A DNA stretch of 64,000 nucleotides, taken from positions 1-64,000 of the forward strand of contig JAJFFT010000004.1 of assembly GCA_021776525.1 (NCBI GenBank). Direction: 5' to 3'. The notes under the pieces are model-generated. The model saw only the letters and a list, made by a program, of their open reading frames with translations, did no database searches and had not been told where the DNA came from. Position numbers and translations under genes: made by a program. Of the stretch, positions 24,384 to 32,795 are shown piece by piece. How positions within the stretch are numbered: position 1 is the stretch's first letter; every line of letters starts with the position of its first letter. This DNA comes from Robiginitomaculum sp. (GTDB lineage: Bacteria > Pseudomonadota > Alphaproteobacteria > Caulobacterales > Maricaulaceae).

Positions 24384-24736
24384 AGGTTTTTTCCATCATT
24401 TGGGACTGGATATGCCGACTATGGTTCGGTCTATTACCCAAAAAGGGCATTCGCAAGCGGGTCAAGATCATAGAAGGCGATACGCCCCCTGAGCTCATTA
24501 GCTGTGACAATTTTGTTCTAGCGCGCGAGGACGGTGAAGATTGGGCAATTGCGTTTCTCTGTCCTTGCGGCTGTAAAGACCGGTTGGAACTGGTTCTCAT
24601 TCCAGAGGTCAAACCGCATTGGGTATTGAAACTGGATAACGCCGATCACCCTACACTTCATCCCTCTGTCTGGCGTAAGACAGATTGCGGGGCACATTTT
24701 TGGGTTAAAGAGGGACGGATTATTTGGTGCGAATAA
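24380..24736 (+). CDS. DUF6527 family protein of the ubiquitin-like operon
   Basis: A 118-residue protein. After a hydrophobic, tryptophan-rich N-terminus it has the DUF6527 pattern: C61-P-C-G-C65, W81-x-L, then HPSVWRKTDCGAHFW with S96, C103 and H106, and a final C117. The cysteines and histidine look like a metal-binding knuckle. DUF6527 genes occur beside bacterial Ubl/E2/E1 genes; I recall recent work assigning such proteins a peptidase role, but cannot confirm it here. The hydrophobic start could be a membrane anchor. Confidence 0.82.
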   Translation: MKVFSIIWDWICRLWFGLLPKKGIRKRVKIIEGDTPPELISCDNFVLAREDGEDWAIAFLCPCGCKDRLELVLIPEVKPHWVLKLDNADHPTLHPSVWRKTDCGAHFWVKEGRIIWCE

Positions 24737-24803
24737 CCTTTGAATTTGCTTCACGTTAATGCCCGGTTTTGGCAAACAACTGCCCGATTAGTTTGGCTCA
24801 TTT

Positions 24804-26807
24804 TCAAACAGAAATCCCAGGCACTTTCTGCTTGGTGATATCCCACGATATACCATTGCCCGAAACAGTGCCAGATACGGATTTATTGAGTACCTGCTCC
24901 AATACCGAACGCCACGGCACAATGGTAAACTCTTTGGATTTTTCAATGAGCGCGTATTTGCCGCTCACCAAGTTCAATTGGCGCGTATAAACGCCGGTGA
25001 TATTCTGACCCTGAGAAACAGCCCGGAAGGCCTTTCCAGTCTCGTTCGAGATTTTTATCGCTTCCGCCGATAACTCTTTGCGTTCAAGCGTTTTGATGAG
25101 ACCCTTTTTTGGAACAAACTGTGAGCCACGCTCTGACGCTAAATCCTGTTGTAAGAGAAAATTCCGGCGTCTTTGCAGCGCTGCGCTCACTTCCGCGCCA
25201 AACCCCGTATTACCGATCTCGGACGGATCGTCCCGCACCAGACGCTTGTCCAGCCAGGTCGCACCGCCTGCTTCAATCTGTTGGTCTATGTTGAGACCAG
25301 TGAGCATGTTCAATTTTACCGGATTGCGTTTTACGTTAAGTTGTTCGTGTTTTGTCGTGCGCTCAATAAAGTCTGGGGGAATTTCGAACGAGCCGTCACT
25401 AAGGCGACCTATGATCCCCACCCGGCGCAAGGCTTCCAAGCGGCGCGTGTGAGTGCGGACAAATTCTGGCGATGCTTTTGGATCAAACGCGTGGTGTGCG
25501 TCGACGTCATAAAGGCCATGTTCTTTTGCCGCGATCTCGGCAATTGTTTTGTCGGCGAGACGCGGACCGGGACGCTGCGGAGCGATTTGGACAATGCCAC
25601 CCTTGGAATAATCCTCCGGGTTCGATAACTCACCAATTTCTGCGTAATGGGTTCGTCCTTCAATGCCATCAACGACAACGTAGAACTCACCATTTAATTC
25701 GTTGGAAAGTCCTTTTGTGACAATGCGCCCGACAATTGGTTTTTGTTCCGCATTCGCCGGATCAAAAATGTCAAAGTCTCTTGGTGCATGCGCAAAGCCT
25801 TCGGACCTCATTGCGTGGTGCATGGTCTTGATAATATCGCTGCGCTCTCCCATACGCTTTAACGTATCGGTGAAATTGTCCGCCAAGCGATAGACGCCGG
25901 TGTCGATCTCTTCGGCCAGCCCCAAGTCGGAAAGTTTGCGCAAGCGACCTTGCTTGAGAGATTGTTTGAATCTGCCATAATCATTCGATGGAACACCTCG
26001 GACACTAACAACGCCGTTGTCTGCTTCATTGGCCAGTTCGCGGTCAAGTGAAACAAGCCTACCTTTGGTGACTTCCGCGCGCAAAGCATCTGCAATTTCA
26101 TGACCCTGACGCGGACCTAGGTCGCGGGTTAACATCTCACTGGCCCGATGGCGCATCCCGTGTTTGATATAATCCCGCGCGATCACCAAATCCTGCCCCT
26201 TATCCGTCACGCCTCGGACAATGATATGAGTGTGGGGATTATCTGTGTTGAAATGATCGACCGCCGCATAATCAAGTTTGGTGCCAAGGTCTTCTTGCAT
26301 CTGCGCCATAAACTCGCGGGTGAAGGTTTTCATATCCTCAATCTGGTGCGCGTCTTCTGGTGACATGATCAGACGAAAGGAATGGCGATCATCCTTTGCA
26401 CGCTCGACAAACCCGTCCCGGTTCACCTCGTCGCTTGTCGCGTTATAGAGCTGGCCCTTTTCACCGCCCTTGGCTACGCCGTCGCGCTCTACATATTTCA
26501 GGTGGGCGGCAAGTTTCTTGGTACCCTGACCGATATGCTTGGCCACCCGCACTTTGATAATGACGCGGCGATTACGAAATGCTTGTGGACGTGCGCCTTC
26601 GAGTTTCGCCAATCGTCCGGTCTTTGCACCAAAACCAGTAAAGTTCGAGCCATAATATGCGTTTCTGACTACGCCGCTCGATCCAATTTTCCGACCAATA
26701 TGTTTCAAGCGGCCATGGATTTTTTGCAGGTATCTTTTGACAACCCGATCATCGCGACTGCGCGGAATTCCAAGCCGTGGCCGGAAGTGGTCAATTTTTC
26801 GCACCAT
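24804..26807 (-). CDS. RlxS-like relaxase with DUF3363 domain
   Basis: A 667-residue relaxase that should nick the oriT of the conjugative element. The ATG at 26807 has AAGGAA upstream. The N-terminus is basic. A likely active-site tyrosine is Y105 in AAHLKYVERDG. The metal-binding histidines are H185, H192 and H194 in AVDHFNTDNPHTHIIVRG. Residues from about 260 form the DUF3363 region, found in relaxases of alphaproteobacterial integrative elements. It lies downstream of traF in the same direction with a 150-base gap that carries a palindrome. Confidence 0.92.
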   Translation of the reverse strand: MVRKIDHFRPRLGIPRSRDDRVVKRYLQKIHGRLKHIGRKIGSSGVVRNAYYGSNFTGFGAKTGRLAKLEGARPQAFRNRRVIIKVRVAKHIGQGTKKLAAHLKYVERDGVAKGGEKGQLYNATSDEVNRDGFVERAKDDRHSFRLIMSPEDAHQIEDMKTFTREFMAQMQEDLGTKLDYAAVDHFNTDNPHTHIIVRGVTDKGQDLVIARDYIKHGMRHRASEMLTRDLGPRQGHEIADALRAEVTKGRLVSLDRELANEADNGVVSVRGVPSNDYGRFKQSLKQGRLRKLSDLGLAEEIDTGVYRLADNFTDTLKRMGERSDIIKTMHHAMRSEGFAHAPRDFDIFDPANAEQKPIVGRIVTKGLSNELNGEFYVVVDGIEGRTHYAEIGELSNPEDYSKGGIVQIAPQRPGPRLADKTIAEIAAKEHGLYDVDAHHAFDPKASPEFVRTHTRRLEALRRVGIIGRLSDGSFEIPPDFIERTTKHEQLNVKRNPVKLNMLTGLNIDQQIEAGGATWLDKRLVRDDPSEIGNTGFGAEVSAALQRRRNFLLQQDLASERGSQFVPKKGLIKTLERKELSAEAIKISNETGKAFRAVSQGQNITGVYTRQLNLVSGKYALIEKSKEFTIVPWRSVLEQVLNKSVSGTVSGNGISWDITKQKVPGISV

Positions 26808-26858
26808 TGAGCGTTCCTTAGCTGCAATCCCTAACCCTATGAAAAGATTGACTGTCAA

Positions 26859-27010
26859 AATTATGCGGCGGAATAAGTATAAGAAAACATGAGGGTTAGC
26901 TAAAAAAATGCGGGGGCAAAAACCCGTTACCGCAGAAAAAGAGATGTGCAGACAATGGGTTAGGTTGCTCGTGCAGCAACCTCTTTTATCTTGCCTTCCC
27001 TTTTATCCTT
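26859..27010. other. Intergenic region with palindrome between traF and the relaxase; possible oriT or attenuator
   Basis: AGGTTGCT (26962-26969) and AGCAACCT (26975-26982) form a perfect eight-base inverted repeat with a five-base loop, followed on the plus strand by CTTTTATCTT. For minus-strand transcription it would fold between traF and the relaxase start. A transcription attenuator, an operator or part of oriT are all possible. Confidence 0.35.
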
Positions 27011-27550
27011 TTACCCCGCCTCCTTTTGATCCGTTATTTTCGTTGATTTAGGTGCCTTAACGATCCAAACCGGCTTCGCAATGCCGATGATTTGATCCAG
27101 GTTCAAAGCTCCAAAATATCGACTATCTAGCGAGTTTGGTGCGCGCATCAAGGCAAAAAACTGTTTACTGGTTAGCGTTAAGCAACCGAACCAATGGGGC
27201 ATAGTTCGCCCCATGCTGTCTGTTGAAAGGGCGGTCGCCATGTACAGGTTATTGACAAAAATTTGTCTATTTTTTGAACAGACCGTGTCGCCTTTCAGGG
27301 CGACAATTTGCTTGATAAGCGGGATATTTGGTGCCAAATATCCGCGTTCGACGACAAACTTTTTATACGTGTCGGGTACGGATACAATGACCATATCACC
27401 TCTTTTTATATCTGCTGATTGGCTGATCCAATACAAGCCTTTTGGAGCGCTTGGGGTTGGATTGATAGCGATTTTGTCCGGTAAATAGGCGGCACCATTC
27501 AGGCTAATGACTGCGATGCCGGTTAGGATTAAGGGCGCATATTGCATCAT
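27011..27550 (-). CDS. traF: TraF-type S26 signal peptidase
   Basis: A 179-residue membrane-anchored serine peptidase. The N-terminal helix (about 5-22) is followed by S34 in PTPSAPKGLYW and K80 in PLIKQIVALKGD, the serine/lysine dyad of the S26 family. In RP4, TraF matures and cyclizes the pilin TrbC, and a TrbC homologue is present at 14408-14740. It overlaps the DUF2840 gene by four bases. Confidence 0.92.
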   Translation of the reverse strand: MMQYAPLILTGIAVISLNGAAYLPDKIAINPTPSAPKGLYWISQSADIKRGDMVIVSVPDTYKKFVVERGYLAPNIPLIKQIVALKGDTVCSKNRQIFVNNLYMATALSTDSMGRTMPHWFGCLTLTSKQFFALMRAPNSLDSRYFGALNLDQIIGIAKPVWIVKAPKSTKITDQKEAG

Positions 27551-28032
27551 TGTGCCCCTTTATCGGTAAGTACCTTGGTCTTCAAATACGCATGATGTTG
27601 GACACTTGTGTACGGTGTTACCGAAAGACCTGAGACAAACATTTGATGGCTACGAAGATAAAATTCAGGCGAGACCGTAGAAGGGTCAAGGCCCAAATCT
27701 TCAATTCTGTCAATTAGGGAGTGGGCTTTTCGAACGCGATCCACGCCTTTGACGTCTAACAAAATTTTTGCGCCAGGTTTGATACCGGGGACGCGAAAAG
27801 CAGGCTTGCCTAGGACCGCTGCTTGTAACACCAACAGCCGCCAGAACTGCGTTCCATACTGGTTAGCTTTCCACTGAATGTAACAAAACATGCGCCCTTC
27901 GGGAAAATACGCATAGGCTTTATGTTTGCTTACTTCATCCCTGAATACTGGATTACCAAATCTCAAATAGTGATTGGACGTACCGCCATTATAATGAACT
28001 GAAACCCGCGTTAAAATTTGGCACTTCATCAC
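27547..28032 (-). CDS. DUF2840 family protein
   Basis: A 161-residue protein with the central segment AYFPEGRMFCYIQWKANQYGT and the following LLVLQAAVLGKPAFRVPGI-type stretch typical of DUF2840 proteins, which sit between the excisionase and traF in alphaproteobacterial integrative elements. Its function is unknown. It has four-base overlaps with both neighbours, so it is co-translated with the RdfS-like protein and TraF. Confidence 0.85.
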   Translation of the reverse strand: MMKCQILTRVSVHYNGGTSNHYLRFGNPVFRDEVSKHKAYAYFPEGRMFCYIQWKANQYGTQFWRLLVLQAAVLGKPAFRVPGIKPGAKILLDVKGVDRVRKAHSLIDRIEDLGLDPSTVSPEFYLRSHQMFVSGLSVTPYTSVQHHAYLKTKVLTDKGAQ

Positions 28033-28268
28033 TTTCCTCCGTCTGATACGGACGGATCTTTGCGCTTGGATTTTGTTTCGGTGCGTCTTCTATCAAGCGA
28101 CCATTTATGCAAATCGTCGATGTGATAAACGATATGTCCGTGATCCCGCCACGCTGGCCCCTTACCTTGCGAGCGCCATTTGGCGAGGGTATTTGCCTTT
28201 ATGTGCAGTAATTTCGCCGTCTGTTCGGGTGTTAAATAGGGATCGATATCTGCATGACGTTCTGACAT
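28029..28268 (-). CDS. AlpA/MerR-type excisionase, RdfS-like
   Basis: A 79-residue DNA-binding protein starting at ATG 28268 (MSERHADIDPYLTPEQTAKLL). The winged helix-turn-helix reads PYLTPEQTAKLLHIKANTLA, then KWRSQGKGPAW and IVYHIDDLHKW, as in AlpA and recombination directionality factors. In ICEMlSym-R7A the protein RdfS at this position switches the integrase to excision and also drives the transfer genes behind it. A 135-base gap upstream should contain the promoter activated by the FseA-like protein. Confidence 0.88.
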   Translation of the reverse strand: MSERHADIDPYLTPEQTAKLLHIKANTLAKWRSQGKGPAWRDHGHIVYHIDDLHKWSLDRRRTETKSKRKDPSVSDGGK

Positions 28269-28403
28269 TTTCTCGCCTCGGCCAATCAAACGCAAACCCG
28301 TCCATTCGCGTCGCGCTTGATCAATTTGTACGAAAACTTAAACCGGTGGCACCTATGATTATCGCCTCCCCTTAAAATCATAGGGGTGCAAGTGCTGGCC
28401 GAT

Positions 28404-29208
28404 CTAACGGGAATTGAGCAATTTAAGATAGCCGCCATTCATCATATGAATGCCGCGTTTGATGTGACGATGGACCCTTGCACGCAGGTAATCACTGCCC
28501 TGTCCCCATTGCTCATTCACGGTTTTTATACCGAATATTCTAATTGCGATTTCTCTTTGTTGACAGCTATTTTGCCATCCTTCAAGAGCGATAAGGTTGT
28601 TTGAGAGCTTATTGAAATGCGGCGTAGGTTTGAAAAGACTGGGCCGGAAAACGCCGTCCCGCAGAAGGAATTTCAAACGCCTTAGCGTCTTAAATTTTTG
28701 TTCGATATCATTCAATCCACGATGAATAAAATCAGGATATCCGGCTCCTTGCAAAAGCGAGACGCCTTGGCAATCTAGATGAATAGATTTTGACTTTTCG
28801 GATAATATCAGGTGTTCATGGTGATCTGCTGTAAGGTGCATGGCCTTGTCGCATGCATAATTGCCAAGTGCCATTGTCTCCCCAGCAATGTGACTTTCGG
28901 TGCTCATTATTCTCGCTGACACGATTGCGGGATAGATTGTCTTTTCCCAAAAAACTGCTGCGGAACCCGCTTTTTCGGCGGGATCGACGAAAAAACTCCA
29001 GTCCCCATTTGAGAGCCTTTACGTCTTTTTTGCCAGAGACATATATAACTACACCCATTTTTTTCGTGCGAGCGACCTTACTGTATCTCTCGACCTCACG
29101 GCAATAATCTGGATTTCGTCGCAGAAAAGCCCAAGCAAAATCTTCAGCCGTTAGAAGTTCATCTTCTATCCACGGCTCTTTCTTTTGCTGTTTGTTTTCG
29201 CAACCCAT
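28404..29208 (-). CDS. DUF6499-DUF2285 transfer activator (FseA-like) made by +1 frameshift
   Basis: Two frames make one protein. The first (ATG 29208) encodes the DUF6499 part (AEDFAWAFLRRNPDYCREVE, then ALKWGLEFF). The second, ending at 28404, encodes the DUF2285 part (LIALEGWQ and the RVHRHIKRGIHMMNGGYLKLL-type end). Joining them needs a +1 shift at GAG-UUU-UUU-CGU (28998-28987): skipping C28989 gives FVDPAEKAGSAAVFWEKT, which continues without a stop into the second frame. In ICEMlSym-R7A the homologue FseA is made by programmed +1 frameshifting of two such frames. UUU-CGU is also the shift site of influenza PA-X. A plain mutation is the alternative. Confidence 0.8.
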
Positions 29209-29576
29209 CAACGTCGTCCACGCTCTTGTGCGCAACCATGTTGTTATCCGTGCCCCCTGACTCTTGCATTTCTGTTTAACAAATTATTCATACAGGATAG
29301 CCAACGTATAGATTGCGCGTAAATTACTCAAAACTCATACGCAACTCGAAATACAAAAATATACTTCTTTGTATACTAATCGTAATACACATATTACTTC
29401 TCACATGTCATGGCACCATGCCGTATATGTTTAATATTTGAAGAATATTCCGCCACTTATTGACTGCAACCCACCTGTGTAGTTTGTCATTGATACAGTT
29501 CATATTTTTACCAATATTCAAACAATAGACAAAAAAATGCCCCCGCACCTGATGGTGTGGGGGCACTAATTTTATG
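29209..29576. other. AT-rich upstream region of the FseA-like gene
   Basis: This 368-base region has no gene. It contains the terminator of the next gene at its right end, a very AT-rich centre with GCGTA/TACGC inverted words near 29317-29342, and the word TGCAACCCACCT (29465-29476), which is also found at 3697-3708. It should hold the promoter of the activator. No promoter with good spacing is called. Confidence 0.4.
29531..29565 (-). terminator. Rho-independent terminator after DUF736
   Basis: Read on the minus strand, the hairpin TGCCCCCACACC-ATCA-GGTGCGGGGGCA (29565-29538, one G-T pair) is followed by seven T residues (29537-29531). It begins 12 bases after the stop codon of the DUF736 gene and insulates the FseA-like gene from upstream transcription. 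Confidence 0.92.
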
Positions 29577-29912
29577 TTAGTCGCGGGGGTTCCAAAGCAC
29601 GGCCATCACGCTCTCATCATTCTGGCCTGCGGCTCTGCCAAGGTTCGCGTAGATGCGCGAAGGGCCGAATGCTGGTGCCGCTAGTGTTAGGGAAACATAT
29701 TCGTTTCCGCTTGATTTACCAATCTTTTTCCAACCGCCGCCAATTTCGTTGGGCCCGTTGGCAAAAACCCGATAGTCTGGCTGTGCTTCAGTTTCCTTGT
29801 CCTTGTTGGGGACGATGCGGACGGGAAATTTTTGATTAAGAACGAGGCCCGAAAGTGTGCCTTCAAAATTCCCGTTGTCTTTTTGCGTCACATATCCAAT
29901 TGCGTGTGCCAT
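29577..29912 (-). CDS. DUF736 family protein (second copy)
   Basis: A 111-residue DUF736 protein starting MAHAIGYVTQKDNGNFEGTL, with the family segments PDYRVFANG and GGWKKIGKSSGNEYVSLTL. The ribosome site AGGAGATAG is strong. It differs greatly from the copy at 6012-6314, so the two are not a recent duplication. It stands alone in front of a strong terminator. Function unknown. Confidence 0.9.
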   Translation of the reverse strand: MAHAIGYVTQKDNGNFEGTLSGLVLNQKFPVRIVPNKDKETEAQPDYRVFANGPNEIGGGWKKIGKSSGNEYVSLTLAAPAFGPSRIYANLGRAAGQNDESVMAVLWNPRD

Positions 29913-30592
29913 TTTCTATCTCCTGTATCGTTATGCATGGCGACCATCGCCCTGCTGATGCGTGACCGTTATGACGCGCGGCGGGTGTATGAACCCCCTC
30001 TGATTCTTGGGGCCGAAACGAAGTGGAGGACCGGTTGTGCAGGCTATTTTGGTGCGCGAGGAACCTGAAAGGTGGGGAAAAAAGCCTGCTCATCCGGTTT
30101 CATGCGCCCGACACTCGTCATAGGTCAATCAAGCAAAAAGCAGGCGAATGAACGCCTCAGCTGCAAATCTCAGAAGATAGCTGGTGCACTGCATCTGGTA
30201 AGGTAACGCTAGAAACGGAAACTTTGAAGGCATAAAACTGCTGTGGTCAATTGACCTTGATCACTACCGTAACATTGTAATGCATCGGTCCAAGGAAGCG
30301 GAAGCGCAGTCAGGCTTGTTGACTGTTCAAGGGCCGTACAATTCACAACGGTTAGCTGGTCTGGTGGAATATAAGCAACATCGCTCAATCACTCCTAGCG
30401 GCGCAGGACAGGACCAAAACCAAAAGCAGGGTCGATTATCGGCAGAGTTGCAGGCCATGATGAGGTATCGAGCTTTAGGCTCTGGTTCTCGCGCTTATGC
30501 ATCAAATTTTCCGCAGCAAGGTGCAGGGGTTTTTCGCCGTCGGGTTTGCAGCCCTCTCAAGTTTCATGAACGGCTGTTTGCAATTCTTGCGC
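29913..30592. other. 680-base region without a confident gene
   Basis: Nothing here looks coding. A plus-strand open frame of 111 codons (30280-30615) has no ribosome site, an odd composition and overlaps the end of the ParB-like gene. GCCTGC (about 30078) and GCAGGC (about 30139) lie behind A-runs in inverted orientation. The place between DUF736 and parB often carries small plasmid genes, so a decayed gene is possible. Confidence 0.35.
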
Positions 30593-32298
30593 TCAAACCT
30601 TGTGTTTCGCCCTGAGAGCGTTGTTAGATAAAGTTCCAGCACCCGCTTTAGTATAGGCTTTGAATGGAAACTCCAAATAGCGTGGCAACCAATTTTGTGC
30701 CTTTTTGCGACCATCCCCACTAATAAAGTCACGGATGATCTTCTTTTGGACCTTCACAGTCGCGCTGATATTGGCGTCGGCCACTGTTTTGCCGCCAATG
30801 TGGCGGAGCATAGCGTTAATCGCAGATTTATCGCGTACAAGATCAAAGAACGCATCGTCCGGTTGCCATGTTTCGCGCATTTCCACCTTAAGGGCGGTGC
30901 CAAGGTGTTCAACGACACAAGTGCCAGACTGCAAGGTTTCTGCCATAACAAAGGTGAGGACACCCATCACATCATCGTCAGATAGGTTCGTTAAAATTGT
31001 AAAAAGTTGCGATACTCGATGGTCATCTCCATTTGATCGCGTGACCGTATGATCGTGTTCTCCAGTCCCAACAATTTTAGAGTTTTCTCTTTTTCTTGTC
31101 CAAACACGGCCTGCAGTTTGGAATTGGCAAGGCTTTGCGCAGTTGCCTCCTTCATCGTTTTTTGCGGTTCGGGTTTGGTTTGCCAAAGCGCCGACCCGGC
31201 AATGGCGTGGGCGACCATTAAACGAAGGGCGGTTTTTGACTCTTTCAATAGAGCGGCACGAACGGCGGCATGGCGATGCAGAGAAACGTAGTTTTGCGCT
31301 GCAAAAGTGAGTTCGGGACGTGCTGTTAGATGGTCTTCAACACCGTTGCCTTTGTCGAGTTTTTTGAGACGGTTTTGGTGTTCTTTTTGGGTAATTAACC
31401 CCTCGTGCAATTTCACCTCGCCGGAATGACAAACCTCAATATAGACACGTCCACCGTCCTTTTTCGCAGTTTTGACATATTCCCATGAACAAAAATGCTG
31501 GCCGGAATCAAAAACAATAACATCGTCCCATCCTGATTTAATCAGTGCATCCCGCTTTGCGGCGATGGCAAGGTTTTGCAATGTCCAAAATGCTTCGGCA
31601 TTGTCAAAATAGCCGTCTTCGCCAAAAAGGTCTGCAGTGATCTGGCCTTTATAGTCGGTGAGGGGAAACAGGGCGATGCTGGTCTTAATCTCTGCGCCTA
31701 AAAGCCAGCGTTTAAGGCGTGGGCCGCGTGGTGCGTATTGCTCCGGGTCTTTGAACAGTTTGAACCATTCACGCTGTTGAGTTTTGCTTGCCAGTGTAAG
31801 GTGCCGGATGGTGTCGGCGTTTATTTCCTCGTTTTGGTAAGCCTTGCGGATGTTCAAATTAAGATTGCCAAGAGCCAGTGAGCGGGTCACCATGATTTCG
31901 GTTACGCCAAATATAGTAGCAATATTGACGGGAGTTTTGCCTTCCTTGACCAGACGCGCAAAGGTTTCATAACGGGTCATTTCATCGGGGTCGAGCCGCG
32001 CCAGATTTTCAATCAATGAGGCCTCAATGGCCTCGGCATCACCGCCTTCATCCATGATGGCGCAAGGAACAGGCTCAGCCTTTTTGTCCTTTTGGGCGAT
32101 CTTTTTAAGGGAAAAGAACCGTCTTCGCCCTGCGATGATTTCAAATATCTTGCCCTTTTTCCGTACAAGTAAAGGCTGTTGAATGCCGCGCGCGCGAATG
32201 CTGGGCAGTATGTCAGAAACATCTGGGGCTTTGCGCCCATGGCGCATATTAAGGGGTGAGATTTCCAGTTGGCCTAAGGGGATTTTTGCAAGTTCCAT
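30593..32298 (-). pseudogene. ParB-like nuclease/partition protein gene broken by a frameshift
   Basis: From ATG 32298 (AAGGAT ribosome site) the frame encodes a ParB N-terminal domain: IPLGQLEISPLNMR, then IAGRRRFFSLK and ASLIENLARLDPDEMTRYE. It runs to about residue 410 (TLKLLGLE) and then soon stops. The family's C-terminal part continues in another frame: TVTRSNGDDHR, then DDDVMGVLTFVMAETLQSG and DDAFFDLVRDKSAINAML, ending at 30593. The break lies at about 31045-31065 and fits loss of one base. There is no homopolymer or slippery heptamer there, so a mutation or a sequencing error is likelier than programmed shifting. Confidence 0.82.
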
Positions 32299-32341
32299 AA
32301 GAGTTATCCTTTTTTGTTGAGTTTGGTTGGGGATGTGGTGG

Positions 32342-32743
32342 TTAATTTCTTGACCGCCGCTTTTCAGATTCAAGCCCTGCTTTGGCTTGTAGAAGTGCCT
32401 TTTCTTCAAAGGTGATTTGGCCGTGTATGCGCGCGGCTTGCGCATAGATGGAAAGCGGAAAATCAGCGGTAAAATGCCTGTCCCGTTCGATGCCAAGGGC
32501 ACCAAAAAGCCTGATATTTTCAAGTTCTGACAGGCTCACATATCCAAGCTCTGGGCACTGAAAACCAAGATCACAGAGACCAAATAAAATATCCGGCTGA
32601 CCCAAGACCATTTCCGTTATCAGCCATGTGGCGGCACCCACTGGATTGAATAGTTTCACCACGGGAAACGGGTCTTTGTTTTCATCATCATTTTGCCAAT
32701 TGGCGATAAGTTTTTTGCGGGTATTTTCTGGTATGAGTTGCAT
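32342..32743 (-). CDS. DUF2958 family protein
   Basis: A 133-residue protein starting at ATG 32743 (MQLIPENTRKKLIANW). It has the DUF2958 core: PFPVVKLFNPVGAATWLITE, then GLCDLGFQCPELGYVSLSEL and IERDRHF. DUF2958 proteins are encoded beside ardC and parB-like genes on alphaproteobacterial plasmids and elements and have no proven function. It ends 43 bases before the ParB-like gene and is probably transcribed with ardC. Confidence 0.9.
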   Translation of the reverse strand: MQLIPENTRKKLIANWQNDDENKDPFPVVKLFNPVGAATWLITEMVLGQPDILFGLCDLGFQCPELGYVSLSELENIRLFGALGIERDRHFTADFPLSIYAQAARIHGQITFEEKALLQAKAGLESEKRRSRN

Positions 32744-32795
32744 GGGTTTGCCTTTCAAAATTCTTCTGGGTGATTTGCCGGAAAGCCGGGCGCGG

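Noticed and set aside
30280..30615. A 111-codon plus-strand gene
   Set aside because: It has no ribosome site and no recognisable features, and its end overlaps the well-supported end of the ParB-like gene on the other strand.
31045..31065. Programmed -1 frameshifting in the ParB-like gene
   Set aside because: No X-XXY-YYZ slippery heptamer or homopolymer is present in the segment where the frames must switch.
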